Below are positions 6,767 to 14,002 of a stretch of DNA of 14,801 nt, piece after piece. Location of the stretch: NCBI GenBank assembly GCA_021129915.1, contig JAJOKI010000004.1:1-14801 (forward strand), written 5' to 3'. This stretch comes from Methanocellales archaeon. GTDB taxonomy: Archaea; Halobacteriota; UBA148; JAJOKI01. The translations under genes and the position numbers were made by a program. How positions within the stretch are numbered: position 1 is the first letter of the stretch; each line of letters starts with the position of its first letter. The notes below the pieces were generated by a model, which was not told the DNA's origin, searched no databases, and worked only from the letters and a program-made list of their open reading frames with translations.

Positions 6767-9103
6767 TCATCTCCATTTGAGTTTGAACCTCTCCAGATTG
6801 GTGGGGTCTGGAATTCTGCCCGGCTTCCAGCCCACCTCCTTCAATTCTCCTAATAGCACATCCTTTTTGGCAATTGGCAGGTCAGCCTCGGTTCTAACGA
6901 ATACAGGCCAATCGTCCGGGAGTGTGCCAAAATATTTCTCGCTCAAATCCAGATAATGGGATAATTTTATCATCCTTCCCTTGGTGGTATCATTGGGTCT
7001 TATACAGAGCCTTGCCGTCATGACTATGCATTCTTCTTTTGTCTCAGATGCATACATGAGATGTTCGGGTGCGGGTCCCACAAAAACCCTCTCTCCCTTG
7101 GCTTTGACATCGTAGACGTACCAATCATCCTCTATGTCTTTTCGCCCCAGATATAGTCTTCTGTATTTGGAGGCATGCGGCCCAACTATCACCGGAATGC
7201 CCCATCTGTTGCAGCCCACGGCGATTGCTTCGGCTTTCTGTGAGTACACCCCCCATGCGACCCCGCATGCGCCAATACGATTCAAGATGTAGTCCGCTAT
7301 CTCCTCGTAGTTTCCCCTTATATTCCTCCTGGCGAATATGCTGGGAATCTTGATGCATGCACCTGAAATATGCGAGTTCGCAACACAGGACCCGACATTA
7401 GCTATGCAGCCCGCATCAAAGTCTCCAGGATACTTTTCATATAGCGTCTTCCCATCTTCGTCTTTGCGCATCGCTATATCCATGGCTGCACAGCCAGAGG
7501 CGACCACTATATACCTTCGGCGGAGGAATTCCTCTGCCATCTCTGCAAGTGCCCCTCTGCCCTTTGAATAGTTTGCGCATCCAACATAAGCTACCACCCC
7601 AGGGATAGTCCCCAATACGATCGGTGGGCCGACATTTCTTATCTCCGTGTCCAGGATCGGTCCCCTGCCGCTTCTCAAGAGGTATTTTTCTTCCTTGACC
7701 TTACGCTCTGCAGCCCTTTGCACCATATTTAATATCGGCAGGTCCCTTCTACACGCTGGCTCACATACTCCGCATCCCAGACACAGGTCGTAGACGTCGA
7801 CTAATCCGTTCAAGTCGCCTTTTGCGGCAGTCTTCATTGCCCCTGGAATCGGCAGGTCAAGCGGACATGTCCGTTTACATTCACCGCACACATTGCAATC
7901 CCTGGCAAGTTTCATCACTTCTTTTTTATCCGGCAGGGCTTTCAGCTTCCTTCTTTTCTCTGATATTCTCAATGCCACTTCGACTGCCACTTCTCCAGCC
8001 TTTTCTGGATCGAGTATCAATGCTCCTGGAACGCCATTCGCCAAGTCCTTTATTATCTCCTGCCGGGGATCGTTGGTCCTGTCGGGCAGACCGTAACATA
8101 TTTTATCGGAGGTCGCTATGACCGCTGTTTTAACCTTTGTAGCCTCCTTCAGCGTGTCAAGCCTGACACATTGTTCATCTACCACTATGACATCTGCCAC
8201 TCCCGACCTTATGAAATATAGTTGCTTGGAGAGATGGCCAACCACTTTGGCCGTTTTTTCATATCTGGTCAGGTCATGAGCTGTGCAACATAGCCCGCCG
8301 ACTTCCACTTTGTCCATCATGTCTTTTTTCATCAAATGATCCACTATCTCGGTTCCTGTGACTACATTGTGCCCTACGCATATGACCACGGGCTTGCTTC
8401 GGTCGAGTGTTCCCATGCCGATTTCGACCAGGGGCGCGTCAGAATCTCCCTTTGGAAAACCACAGCCGGTTATCTGGGCTATATCTGCCGCCTCCATCAC
8501 CACATGATCGATCATGCCAACGTGCATGGATTTAGACTCGAAGTCAATGGAACTCCCCTCTTGACCTGTATGGGTGGCTGACAAACATTGAACGATTTGT
8601 TCCTCGGCATAATCCAGCACTTTCCTCAAATCGCCTAAGCGTTCTGGTCTCATTCCGACTACCGCCATTATGTTGGGGGCATTCACGCTGATAAATCGTC
8701 CCAGGTCTATTTTATGGTCGCTTCCCAATTTCTCAATCAGGTGCTCGACCATGTGCCTCGCATGAGCGCCATGCGTAGCAGCACCTATGCAACTTGATAG
8801 GAGATACATTCTGGCTTGCTGGGCACCTATGTCTATGCCGCAGGCACCAATCTTTCCAGCCGTCAGGTCACACTTTCCATATGTGCAGAGACAGCACATG
8901 TCGCAGAATGGGGAATAAAACGGCTTGTATCTGTTCAGCAAAATGTGGTCCCATGTTCTTAGGGTATCGATGGATGGCATTGGAGTCGGACCCATGGCCT
9001 CCTCCCAAGTGTCCTCGATGATGCTTCCGATGGTGACATCCACTCCCCCTATCTCGGCAAGGGCGCTTTTCAGCTCTTCGATTTTAAAGTTAATTCCATT
9101 CAT
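6767..9103 (-). CDS. cdhA: CO dehydrogenase, ACDS alpha subunit
   Basis: This 778-residue Ni-Fe CODH interconverts CO2 and CO inside the acetyl-CoA decarbonylase/synthase complex. The N-terminal cysteine group Cys67, 70, 71, 73, 78 and 88 supplies the D- and B-clusters. C-cluster ligands are seen as His245 (VGHN), Cys273 (LCCTAHD), Cys312 (EQCVRLD), Cys509 (VGCANYS), Cys538 (SGCAAMD) and Cys573 (GSCVAN). Two ferredoxin-like CX2CX2CX3C motifs, 403-413 and 441-451, bind the E and F [4Fe-4S] clusters, a hallmark of archaeal rather than bacterial CODH. All expected ligands are intact and the length is close to the usual 780-810. The ATG at 9103 overlaps the end of cooC1 by 14 bp. The ribosome-binding site is weak, so translation is probably coupled to cooC1. 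Confidence 0.97.
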   Translation of the reverse strand: MNGINFKIEELKSALAEIGGVDVTIGSIIEDTWEEAMGPTPMPSIDTLRTWDHILLNRYKPFYSPFCDMCCLCTYGKCDLTAGKIGACGIDIGAQQARMYLLSSCIGAATHGAHARHMVEHLIEKLGSDHKIDLGRFISVNAPNIMAVVGMRPERLGDLRKVLDYAEEQIVQCLSATHTGQEGSSIDFESKSMHVGMIDHVVMEAADIAQITGCGFPKGDSDAPLVEIGMGTLDRSKPVVICVGHNVVTGTEIVDHLMKKDMMDKVEVGGLCCTAHDLTRYEKTAKVVGHLSKQLYFIRSGVADVIVVDEQCVRLDTLKEATKVKTAVIATSDKICYGLPDRTNDPRQEIIKDLANGVPGALILDPEKAGEVAVEVALRISEKRRKLKALPDKKEVMKLARDCNVCGECKRTCPLDLPIPGAMKTAAKGDLNGLVDVYDLCLGCGVCEPACRRDLPILNMVQRAAERKVKEEKYLLRSGRGPILDTEIRNVGPPIVLGTIPGVVAYVGCANYSKGRGALAEMAEEFLRRRYIVVASGCAAMDIAMRKDEDGKTLYEKYPGDFDAGCIANVGSCVANSHISGACIKIPSIFARRNIRGNYEEIADYILNRIGACGVAWGVYSQKAEAIAVGCNRWGIPVIVGPHASKYRRLYLGRKDIEDDWYVYDVKAKGERVFVGPAPEHLMYASETKEECIVMTARLCIRPNDTTKGRMIKLSHYLDLSEKYFGTLPDDWPVFVRTEADLPIAKKDVLLGELKEVGWKPGRIPDPTNLERFKLKWR

Positions 9104-9866
9104 GCTTCTTTATCAAATTCTTTATTTCTGAAATAGCATCAAGTGCCGCTGATGCGGTAAAATCGACCAGAGCTGTGCCATCCATCTCGGCTTCTCTTAC
9201 TTTGTGGTCGAATGGTATGATTCCCAAAATGTCATCGAAATGCTCTCTTATGAACATTTCCTCCTCCTCATTAGCAACCTTGTTTCCAACTACATAAACC
9301 TTCTTCAATCCGATGTCCTCTGACAGGTTTATTATTTTTTTGGCGGTTCCCATCGAGTTGAGCGTCGGCTCGACTATGATAACCATGCCATCGGCATATT
9401 TCACAGTGCCCCTCCCCAGATGCTCGATGCCCGCCTCCATGTCTATTATCACGTTGTAGTCCTTTAAGAGCATGTATTTTAAAAACGACTTTAACAGCAC
9501 ATTTGCTGGACATGCACATCCAGCTCCGCCCTTTTTCATCGTCCCCATCAAAATGAACTTGATGTTATCAGGACCGTACACCCATAATTTCTGGGGCAGG
9601 TCTGAAACTTCGGGATTCAATCTGAAAACCGAGCCATAGGCATCCGGGTCCGCTCCCGTCCTGTCCTTGATTATGTCCTTCATTTCTGATAGTGGAGTCA
9701 AATTTTCAACTTCCTCCCTGCCGAGTCCGAGGGGGGAATGGAGATTATGATCCAAGTCAGCGTCTATCGCGATGATATCCATGCCATCTCTGGCGAGCAG
9801 TCTCGCCAATGTTCCAGCAAAAGTCGTTTTGCCGACGCCGCCCTTGCCGCTGACGCATATCTTCAT
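9090..9866 (-). CDS. cooC: CooC-type nickel-insertion ATPase (first copy, upstream of cdhA)
   Basis: This 258-residue P-loop ATPase heads the cdh operon. It begins MKICVSGKGGVGKTT (deviant Walker A, residues 8-14), has DADLDHN at 35-41 and the CooC CXC motif GAGCAC (Cys117, Cys119), then IDMEAGIEHLGRG and a SMGTAKKIINL stretch. Nickel delivery to CODH is the expected role. The frame is open to an ATG at 9908, but that lies upstream of the TATA element at 9893-9900 and is excluded. ATG 9875 (adding MVT) or ATG 9866 are the credible starts; I prefer 9866 because the protein then begins exactly as relatives do. No Shine-Dalgarno is visible, so the transcript is probably leaderless or nearly so. 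The 3' end overlaps cdhA by 14 bp. It is a clear paralogue of the copy downstream of cdhC, with different loop sequences. Confidence 0.93.
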   Translation of the reverse strand: MKICVSGKGGVGKTTFAGTLARLLARDGMDIIAIDADLDHNLHSPLGLGREEVENLTPLSEMKDIIKDRTGADPDAYGSVFRLNPEVSDLPQKLWVYGPDNIKFILMGTMKKGGAGCACPANVLLKSFLKYMLLKDYNVIIDMEAGIEHLGRGTVKYADGMVIIVEPTLNSMGTAKKIINLSEDIGLKKVYVVGNKVANEEEEMFIREHFDDILGIIPFDHKVREAEMDGTALVDFTASAALDAISEIKNLIKKHEWN

Positions 9867-9892
9867 GGTTACCATTTTATCATTATTAAACA

Positions 9893-9921
9893 GTATAAAT
9901 ATTTCCAAATATTCGTATAAA
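9893..9921 (-). promoter_or_regulatory. Tandem TATA elements of the cdh operon
   Basis: On the minus strand the heptamer TTTATAC occurs twice, at 9921-9915 and 9899-9893, 22 bp apart (about two helical turns), joined by GAATATTTGGAAATA. The proximal copy has a GAAAT purine-rich stretch in front that could be the BRE, and predicts a transcription start near 9871, within a few bases of the cooC1 ATG candidates 9875 and 9866. The distal copy would start near 9893 and give a leader of about 20-25 nt. The pair could be alternative promoters or one promoter plus a duplicated factor site. Confidence 0.55.
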
Positions 9922-9983
9922 CCTGTGTAGCCGTAAGTCTTTTATGTCATTTTTGGTTACTCGTTTTGGTGGCTTTTTGATGG

Positions 9984-10010
9984 TTCCATGTATAGTAATT
10001 CTCATGGGAA
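9984..10010. promoter_or_regulatory. Imperfect palindrome upstream of the hicB-like gene
   Basis: TTCCATG at 9984-9990 and CATGGGAA at 10003-10010 form an inverted repeat (seven pairs, one extra G) around an AT-rich TATAGTAATTCT core that includes a TATA-like string. HicB proteins commonly repress their own operon through palindromic operators, so an operator over the promoter is a reasonable reading. It lies midway between the divergent cdh promoter and the hicB-like gene. Confidence 0.4.
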
Positions 10011-10046
10011 CTCTGAACTGAAGTCAGACGATTTCATAAGTCAGAG
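10011..10046. repeat. Short direct and inverted repeats in the hicB-like leader
   Basis: AAGTCAGA occurs at 10021-10028 and again at 10038-10045, 17 bp apart. CTCTGA at 10011-10016 is the reverse complement of TCAGAG at 10041-10046. The last copy merges into the GAGGTGA ribosome-binding site directly before the start codon. These could be half-sites for the antitoxin or a leader hairpin that covers the ribosome-binding site. Confidence 0.35.
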
Positions 10047-10050
10047 GTGA

Positions 10051-10236
10051 TTGTATATTGTTTATAAAGATTTTGACTTTGAAAAAGATGCTGACGGATA
10101 TTTTGCTTTCTGTCCGGAGTTTCAAGGCTGTTACACACAAGGAGATAGTTATGAAGAAACTTTAGAAAATATAAAAGATGCCATTCGTCTTCATATAGAA
10201 GATAGGATAGATGACGAGAAACAAATGATTATCTGA
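10051..10236 (+). CDS. HicB-type antitoxin (orphan)
   Basis: This encodes a 61-residue protein with the HicB partial RNase H-like fold: strand YIVYKDFDFEKDADGYFAFC, the signature PEFQGCYTQGDS and helix YEETLENIKDAIRLHIED. Such proteins neutralise the HicA mRNA interferase and often regulate their own transcription; the protein ends after the core domain with no separate DNA-binding domain. The start is a TTG fixed by an in-frame TGA just upstream. A GAGGTGA site abuts the start with almost no spacing, which is poor, so expression may be weak or may begin at a nearby non-standard codon. No intact hicA flanks it, only a possible remnant downstream. The surrounding AT-richer DNA points to acquired sequence. 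The family call is good; activity is doubtful. Confidence 0.75.
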   Translation: MYIVYKDFDFEKDADGYFAFCPEFQGCYTQGDSYEETLENIKDAIRLHIEDRIDDEKQMII

Positions 10237-10325
10237 GGCAATTAGGATTTGAAATCATGAAGAACCCCCCTCCAACAATGCAATTCTCAAAACCCCTCAA
10301 TAGATGGGTAATCCGTGTTATTTGA
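10233..10325 (+). pseudogene. Broken short frame after hicB: possible hicA remnant or lost gene start
   Basis: Read from 10233, in a frame different from hicB, the DNA gives LRQLGFEIMKNPPP, then TMQFSKPLNRWVIRVI and a stop. The opening LRQLGFEI resembles the first helix and strand of HicA (typically L..LGFE..RQKGSH), but the KGSH catalytic segment is missing and there is no start before ATG 10257. Alternatively, MQFSKPLNRWVIR followed by a +1 shift would run straight into the next gene (VLFDESQHF), so this may be its lost N-terminus. A run of six Cs at 10265-10270 is a likely spot for an indel. Both readings are speculative. Confidence 0.25.
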
Positions 10326-10719
10326 TGAATCGCAACATTTTACACAACCGAGAAAAGTAACCTTAAATAATTACCCAGCAGACTTAAAATTGGGATTTGA
10401 TAAGGAAAGATGGATAGCACTATGCGAGAAAATCAATGCCAAAGATAATAATCCACCTTATCGAGATGAACAACGAGCGTGGTATGATACATTAAGGGAT
10501 TTTCTTCCCAGTATTAGACAACTCCCTCCAACTATAAGATTGTATTCAAAAAATTTTCGTTGGTGTGACTTGAGCCCTGAAGTTGAATCTGACATTAAAA
10601 AGTTCAAGATACTTTTAGAGGGTAGAAAACCTCAATGGCGGATTAAAGTCAAAGAAGATACTGATCCATCATTAGCCCGCATTGTTATCGCAGGGGAGTG
10701 GATTGAGAGTTACACTTAA
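10315..10719 (+). CDS. Hypothetical protein
   Basis: This encodes a 134-residue soluble protein that I do not recognise. It has no signal peptide, membrane helix or cysteine cluster. Visible features are an aromatic and charged middle (FDKERWIALCEKINAKDN and DEQRAWYDTLRDFLPS), then RLYSKNFRWCDLSPEVE and a closing basic/acidic segment ending in VIAGEWIESYT. The frame starts at GTG 10315, just after an in-frame TAA at 10309; there is no convincing ribosome-binding site and no ATG, so the true start may have been lost by a frameshift in the preceding 60 bp. The gene is AT-rich like the hicB-like gene beside it and unlike the flanking metabolic genes. It ends 54 bp before the convergent regulator gene. 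Confidence 0.55.
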   Translation: MLFDESQHFTQPRKVTLNNYPADLKLGFDKERWIALCEKINAKDNNPPYRDEQRAWYDTLRDFLPSIRQLPPTIRLYSKNFRWCDLSPEVESDIKKFKILLEGRKPQWRIKVKEDTDPSLARIVIAGEWIESYT

Positions 10720-10773
10720 ATGTTATTGTGGCACTGAAATCCTCTCTAAAGGTTTCCCCTTTTGCTCGTCATA

Positions 10774-11277
10774 TCAGTAAACCGTGACGCTTTTCACGGA
10801 CGGCAACCTCATCAACGCATCCACTACCTCTCCCGGAACTTTCGTCTCCGTGATTATCGTGAGTTTGGGATTCTCGGTGAAGTAGGGGTCATCGGTTACT
10901 GCCTGCCTGATGCTGATGTTGTGTTTTGCAATGGTGGTAGCGACCTCGCCGAGTATGCCTGTTTTTTGAGCATTTTTTGGGATGATGATTATGACTCCCA
11001 GCCCAAGCAGTGGTGCGACATGTTCTAAAAAGGCTATCGATGTGATGTTCTGGAACACCTTTTTGAGTGTTTCGTCCCCTAAAATTGCCTTGACCGTGGC
11101 ATCGACGACCCTTCTGTCTGCGCCAACCTCCTTTGCGATCTGGGTATGCGGTATCTCGATGGTGCCAGAGACCACCTTCTCCTCTGAATTTATCTGGAAA
11201 CCCCTTTCCAGAAGAAGGCGGACTACCTTTTCCTGCGCTGGGAAATTGCTGAATTTTTTTATGATTTTGGTCCACAT
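10774..11277 (-). CDS. ACT-domain amino-acid metabolism regulator (COG2150 type)
   Basis: This encodes a 167-residue predicted transcriptional regulator found across Euryarchaeota. The N-terminal half is a winged-helix-like domain (about 14-75: FPAQEKVVRLLLERG, then IEIPHTQIAKEVGADRRVVDAT). The C-terminal half (about 95-167) is an ACT domain (TGILGEVATTIAKHNISIRQA, then DDPYFTENPKLTIITE and a final LPSVKSVTVY). ACT domains usually bind amino acids or related small ligands; this protein's ligand is unknown. The frame runs on upstream to 11385 through MYLLLSLCILLLHGF, but family members begin at MW/ME just before the helix, so ATG 11277 is chosen. The gene is transcribed away from the CoA genes and may control that block or a distant one; nothing in the sequence decides this. 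Confidence 0.88.
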   Translation of the reverse strand: MWTKIIKKFSNFPAQEKVVRLLLERGFQINSEEKVVSGTIEIPHTQIAKEVGADRRVVDATVKAILGDETLKKVFQNITSIAFLEHVAPLLGLGVIIIIPKNAQKTGILGEVATTIAKHNISIRQAVTDDPYFTENPKLTIITETKVPGEVVDALMRLPSVKSVTVY

Positions 11278-11445
11278 ATCAACTTCACTGCCTAAATACA
11301 TACATTGAAGTCCCTGTACAAAGGTTTTGTGTGAGATGATAAATCCATGCAGTAAAAGGATACACAGACTTAATAAAAGATACAAGAAAACGAGATATAA
11401 TTGCGAAGTTTATGATATGATGGTTTGAAGTCGTGGTGCCGTTGA

Positions 11446-11452
11446 GGGAGGA
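11446..11452 (+). promoter_or_regulatory. Strong ribosome-binding site fixing the start of the broken secreted-protein gene
   Basis: GGGAGGA stands 3 nt before ATG 11456. It is the best Shine-Dalgarno in this part of the window and shows that translation begins at 11456, although that frame stops after 21 codons and the longer coding frame lies one base back. Confidence 0.6.
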
Positions 11453-11455
11453 GAC

Positions 11456-11922
11456 ATGAACAATATGAACGATGGTGCTTTAAAAAGAGTTACAGGAAGT
11501 ATTCTCGTATCGGCATCATAGCATTAGCACTCATCAGCTCGATAGAGGTGGTGGAAGGACAAGAGCAGATAATCCTGGTGACGAACAGGTACATGGTGTA
11601 CGCCCCTTACGATAGGTATGGCGATGCGGAGACGATAGTGCTTATCATATTGTCATTATCTGGAATATGGTATGTGAAGTTGACTCCCATAGCACCTGAA
11701 CCGCTGCCAGCACCTGCGTTGATAGCGATTGGGGTTAGCAAGGGCGTTTATTTAACTGGGGAACCAGTAGAGTTCACAATCAAAAACATCGGAAACAGTA
11801 CGATACACCTACCGACTACAGCTCCTTGGTATGGCGGCCCAATTGTTCATTCCCAGGAATTCGATATCGCATCATCTCAATCTCCAGACAAGCATCAACC
11901 ATTATATGGGTTGACCATGTAA
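11456..11922 (+). pseudogene. Frame-disrupted secreted or membrane-anchored protein
   Basis: ATG 11456 with its strong ribosome-binding site opens a 21-codon frame (MNNMNDGALKRV...) that ends at TAG 11519. The -1 frame, open from before 11456, continues with a typical signal peptide (KKSYRKYSRIGIIALALISS, then IEVVEGQ) and a mature protein to TAA 11920-11922. The mature part includes hydrophobic TIVLIILSLSGIWYV, a Pro-rich linker PIAPEPLPAPA, and a beta-sandwich-like segment (VYLTGEPVEFTIKNIG, ...HLPTTAPW) resembling BsuPI/CARDB-type extracellular domains, which then breaks off into non-typical sequence. One extra A in the A-run at 11482-11486 would restore the frame. The switch point carries T TTA AAA (11479-11485), a canonical -1 slippery heptamer, so programmed shifting is possible. 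With the truncated domain at the 3' end, decay is the simpler reading. Confidence 0.55.
11902..11909 (+). promoter_or_regulatory. Candidate TATA box of the CoA biosynthesis operon
   Basis: TTATATGG lies inside the end of the broken secreted-protein gene. It predicts transcription beginning near 11928-11932, just ahead of a GGTGAT ribosome-binding site (11931-11936) and TTG 11940. This supports TTG 11940 over ATG 11922 as the coaBC start. The match is modest. Confidence 0.35.
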
Positions 11923-11939
11923 TGTGTAACGGTGATATC

Positions 11940-13145
11940 TTGACCCATCCCACAACCGACATTAAGGGCTCCAGAGGCGATGAGCTCGGTGGCAAAAAAA
12001 TCGTGCTGTGTGTAACAGGCAGCATAGCGGCCGTCGAAACCGTCAAATTAGCGCGCGAGCTGATAAGACATGGGGCTGACGTTTACGCCGTGATGAGCGA
12101 TGCCGCTCAAAAGGTCATACACTCATATGCGCTTCAGTATGCAACAGGGCGCGAGGTGATTACGGAACTAACGGGAGATGTCGAGCATATTGAACTGTGC
12201 GGTGATGGTGCTGACAAAGCTGAGCTATTATTAATCGCCCCCTGTACGGCAAACACCATTGGAAAAATCGCAACTGGCATAGATGATACTCCCATAACTA
12301 CGTTTGCATCCACTGTACTGGGCACTGAAATTCCAATCATCATCGTTCCTGCGATGCACGAATCAATGTACTCTCAGCCGATCGTCGCCGATAACATCCA
12401 GCGGCTGAAGGAACTTGGAATCGAATTTGTTGTTCCTCGCTTAGAGGAAGGAAAGGCAAAGATGGCGGATGTCGAGGATATCGTCCTGTACGTACTGCGC
12501 ACGCTCTCGGGAAAAGAGCTTGAGGGGAAAAAGGTGTTGATTGCCGCCGGGGCTACAGCAGAATCGATCGACCCAATTCGGATACTCACCAGCAGAAGCT
12601 CTGGCAGGACCGGATTTGAGCTCGCCAGAGAGGCGTTCATCAGGGGCGCAGATGTCACGTTAGTGCACAGGGGATGCCATCCATATCCGATGATGCGTCA
12701 CATCAACGTCGAGAGCGCCGGAGAGACGGCCGAAGCAGTGCTCGATGAGTTGAAAAGGGGATATGACATGTTCATTTGTGCCGCCGCCATCTCCGATTAT
12801 ACGGTCGATAAAGTGCCGAACAAGATACCCTCTGGCAAGAATTTAACGCTCCCCCTGAAGCCCGTTCCAAAGTTGATAGGATTGGTCAGAGAGCAATATC
12901 CTGATTTGCCGATGGTCGGCTTTAAAGCCGAGACCAATGTCACGACAGATGTCTTGGTTGACAGGGCAAAATCACTGAGGGATGCGATTAGATTGGACCT
13001 AATCGTGGCAAACGATGTCGGCAAGGGCGGAATCGGCGAGGACGAGAATGAAGTGTATATCATTGACGAGGGCATTGCGCATGTCAAAGGTTCCAAACGA
13101 GATGTCGCAAAAAAGGTAATAGATGCAATAGTTGGAATATTATGA
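11940..13145 (+). CDS. coaBC: Phosphopantothenoylcysteine decarboxylase / phosphopantothenate-cysteine ligase
   Basis: This 401-residue bifunctional enzyme joins cysteine to 4'-phosphopantothenate and decarboxylates the product to 4'-phosphopantetheine. The N-terminal FMN-dependent CoaC domain (about 18-185) shows VTGSIAAVET, the catalytic-type His83 in VEHIEL, IAPCTANTIGKIATGI and PAMHESMY; the last has His where bacterial enzymes have Asn, as I recall also for the Methanocaldococcus protein. The CoaB domain (about 195-400) shows AAGATAESIDPIRIL then TSRSSG, AAAISDYTV, GFKAET and ANDV. I chose TTG 11940 because the protein then begins MTHPTTDIKG, close to archaeal relatives starting MHPT, with GGTGAT just upstream. 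ATG 11922, six codons earlier, is the alternative; ATG 11826 would overlap the broken gene. It overlaps the pantoate kinase gene by 4 bp (ATGA). Confidence 0.93.
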   Translation: MTHPTTDIKGSRGDELGGKKIVLCVTGSIAAVETVKLARELIRHGADVYAVMSDAAQKVIHSYALQYATGREVITELTGDVEHIELCGDGADKAELLLIAPCTANTIGKIATGIDDTPITTFASTVLGTEIPIIIVPAMHESMYSQPIVADNIQRLKELGIEFVVPRLEEGKAKMADVEDIVLYVLRTLSGKELEGKKVLIAAGATAESIDPIRILTSRSSGRTGFELAREAFIRGADVTLVHRGCHPYPMMRHINVESAGETAEAVLDELKRGYDMFICAAAISDYTVDKVPNKIPSGKNLTLPLKPVPKLIGLVREQYPDLPMVGFKAETNVTTDVLVDRAKSLRDAIRLDLIVANDVGKGGIGEDENEVYIIDEGIAHVKGSKRDVAKKVIDAIVGIL

Positions 13146-14002
13146 ACGTCATAAAAGCTAAGGCATATGCGCCGTCGCATATCACAGGCTTTTTTGAGAT
13201 TGTCCCAGATGAAAAAAATAGCGCCAAACGCACGGGATCCAGAGGCTGCGGATTTACACTCCAAGCTGGGACAGTGACGGAGGTCATGATTAAGGATGGA
13301 AGAGGAGTATCCGTTCAATTAAATGACATCCTCACAAGGGCGCCAACCACCGAGTTCGTCGTGAGGGAATTGGCAGTCGAGCACTCCGTTGAAGTGCGCA
13401 GCAAAATAGATGTCCCAATAGGATATGGTTTTGGCGCCAGTGGAGCCGGTGCGTTGAGCACTGCGCTTGCATTGAACGAGGCGCTGTCCTTGAATCTCAC
13501 ATATAACCAGGTTGGAGAGATGGCCCATATAGCAGAGGTTGTGAACAGGACAGGTCTGGGGGATGTAATCGGACAGTCATACAGCGGACTCGTAATGAGA
13601 AGGGGGGCTGGAGCACCCGGCATCGGCGCTGTCGATCGAATCCCCATCGGAAACATCGAAATCGATTATGTAGCTCTTGACCAGATATCAACTGAAGCCG
13701 TTTTACAGGATGAGAAGGTGAAGAAGGATATCAATAATGCAGGAAGGGGCGCATTGAAGGAATTGCTAAAGTATCCAACATTTGAGAAGTTTGTTCACCT
13801 ATCCAAAAGATTTGCGATAGATACGAACCTCGCAGATGACCGCATAGTGGATATGATAGAATCGGTTGAATCCGTTGGCGGGATGGCGGGCATGGCGATG
13901 CTGGGCAACACCGTGTTCGCGGTTAATGGACGCGATGCATTAAAAGAATTCGGAAAAGTTCATACGAGCAGGATATGCCATCATGGAGCGCAATTGCTAT
14001 GA
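13142..14002 (+). CDS. Pantoate kinase (archaeal GHMP family)
   Basis: This 286-residue GHMP-superfamily kinase phosphorylates pantoate to 4-phosphopantoate with ATP, the first of the two archaeal steps that replace bacterial pantothenate synthetase and kinase. The N-terminus has KAYAPSHITGFFEI, followed by the SRGCGFTL segment. The GHMP ATP-binding motif is VPIGYGFGASGAGALSTALA (residues 91-110), and GLGDVIGQSYSGLVMRRG (138-155) is typical of the pantoate kinase branch. The C-terminal GMAGMAMLGNTVFAV is the third GHMP motif. The length is normal. The ATG at 13142 overlaps the coaBC stop (ATGA) and its own stop overlaps the next start in the same way, so translation of the three genes is probably coupled. 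Confidence 0.92.
   Translation: MNVIKAKAYAPSHITGFFEIVPDEKNSAKRTGSRGCGFTLQAGTVTEVMIKDGRGVSVQLNDILTRAPTTEFVVRELAVEHSVEVRSKIDVPIGYGFGASGAGALSTALALNEALSLNLTYNQVGEMAHIAEVVNRTGLGDVIGQSYSGLVMRRGAGAPGIGAVDRIPIGNIEIDYVALDQISTEAVLQDEKVKKDINNAGRGALKELLKYPTFEKFVHLSKRFAIDTNLADDRIVDMIESVESVGGMAGMAMLGNTVFAVNGRDALKEFGKVHTSRICHHGAQLL

Noticed and set aside
9867..9908. Start of cooC1 at ATG 9908
   Set aside because: This would place the start codon upstream of the TATA element, and the extra residues MEIFILFNNDK do not resemble CooC N-termini.
11278..11385. Hydrophobic N-terminal extension of the ACT regulator (MYLLLSLCILLLHGF)
   Set aside because: It looks like a signal peptide, but the family is cytoplasmic and starts at the position encoded by 11277; the extension falls in the intergenic region.
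11826..11921. N-terminal extension of CoaBC from ATG 11826
   Set aside because: The added residues overlap the preceding gene in another frame and do not match archaeal CoaBC proteins, which begin shortly before the HPT segment.
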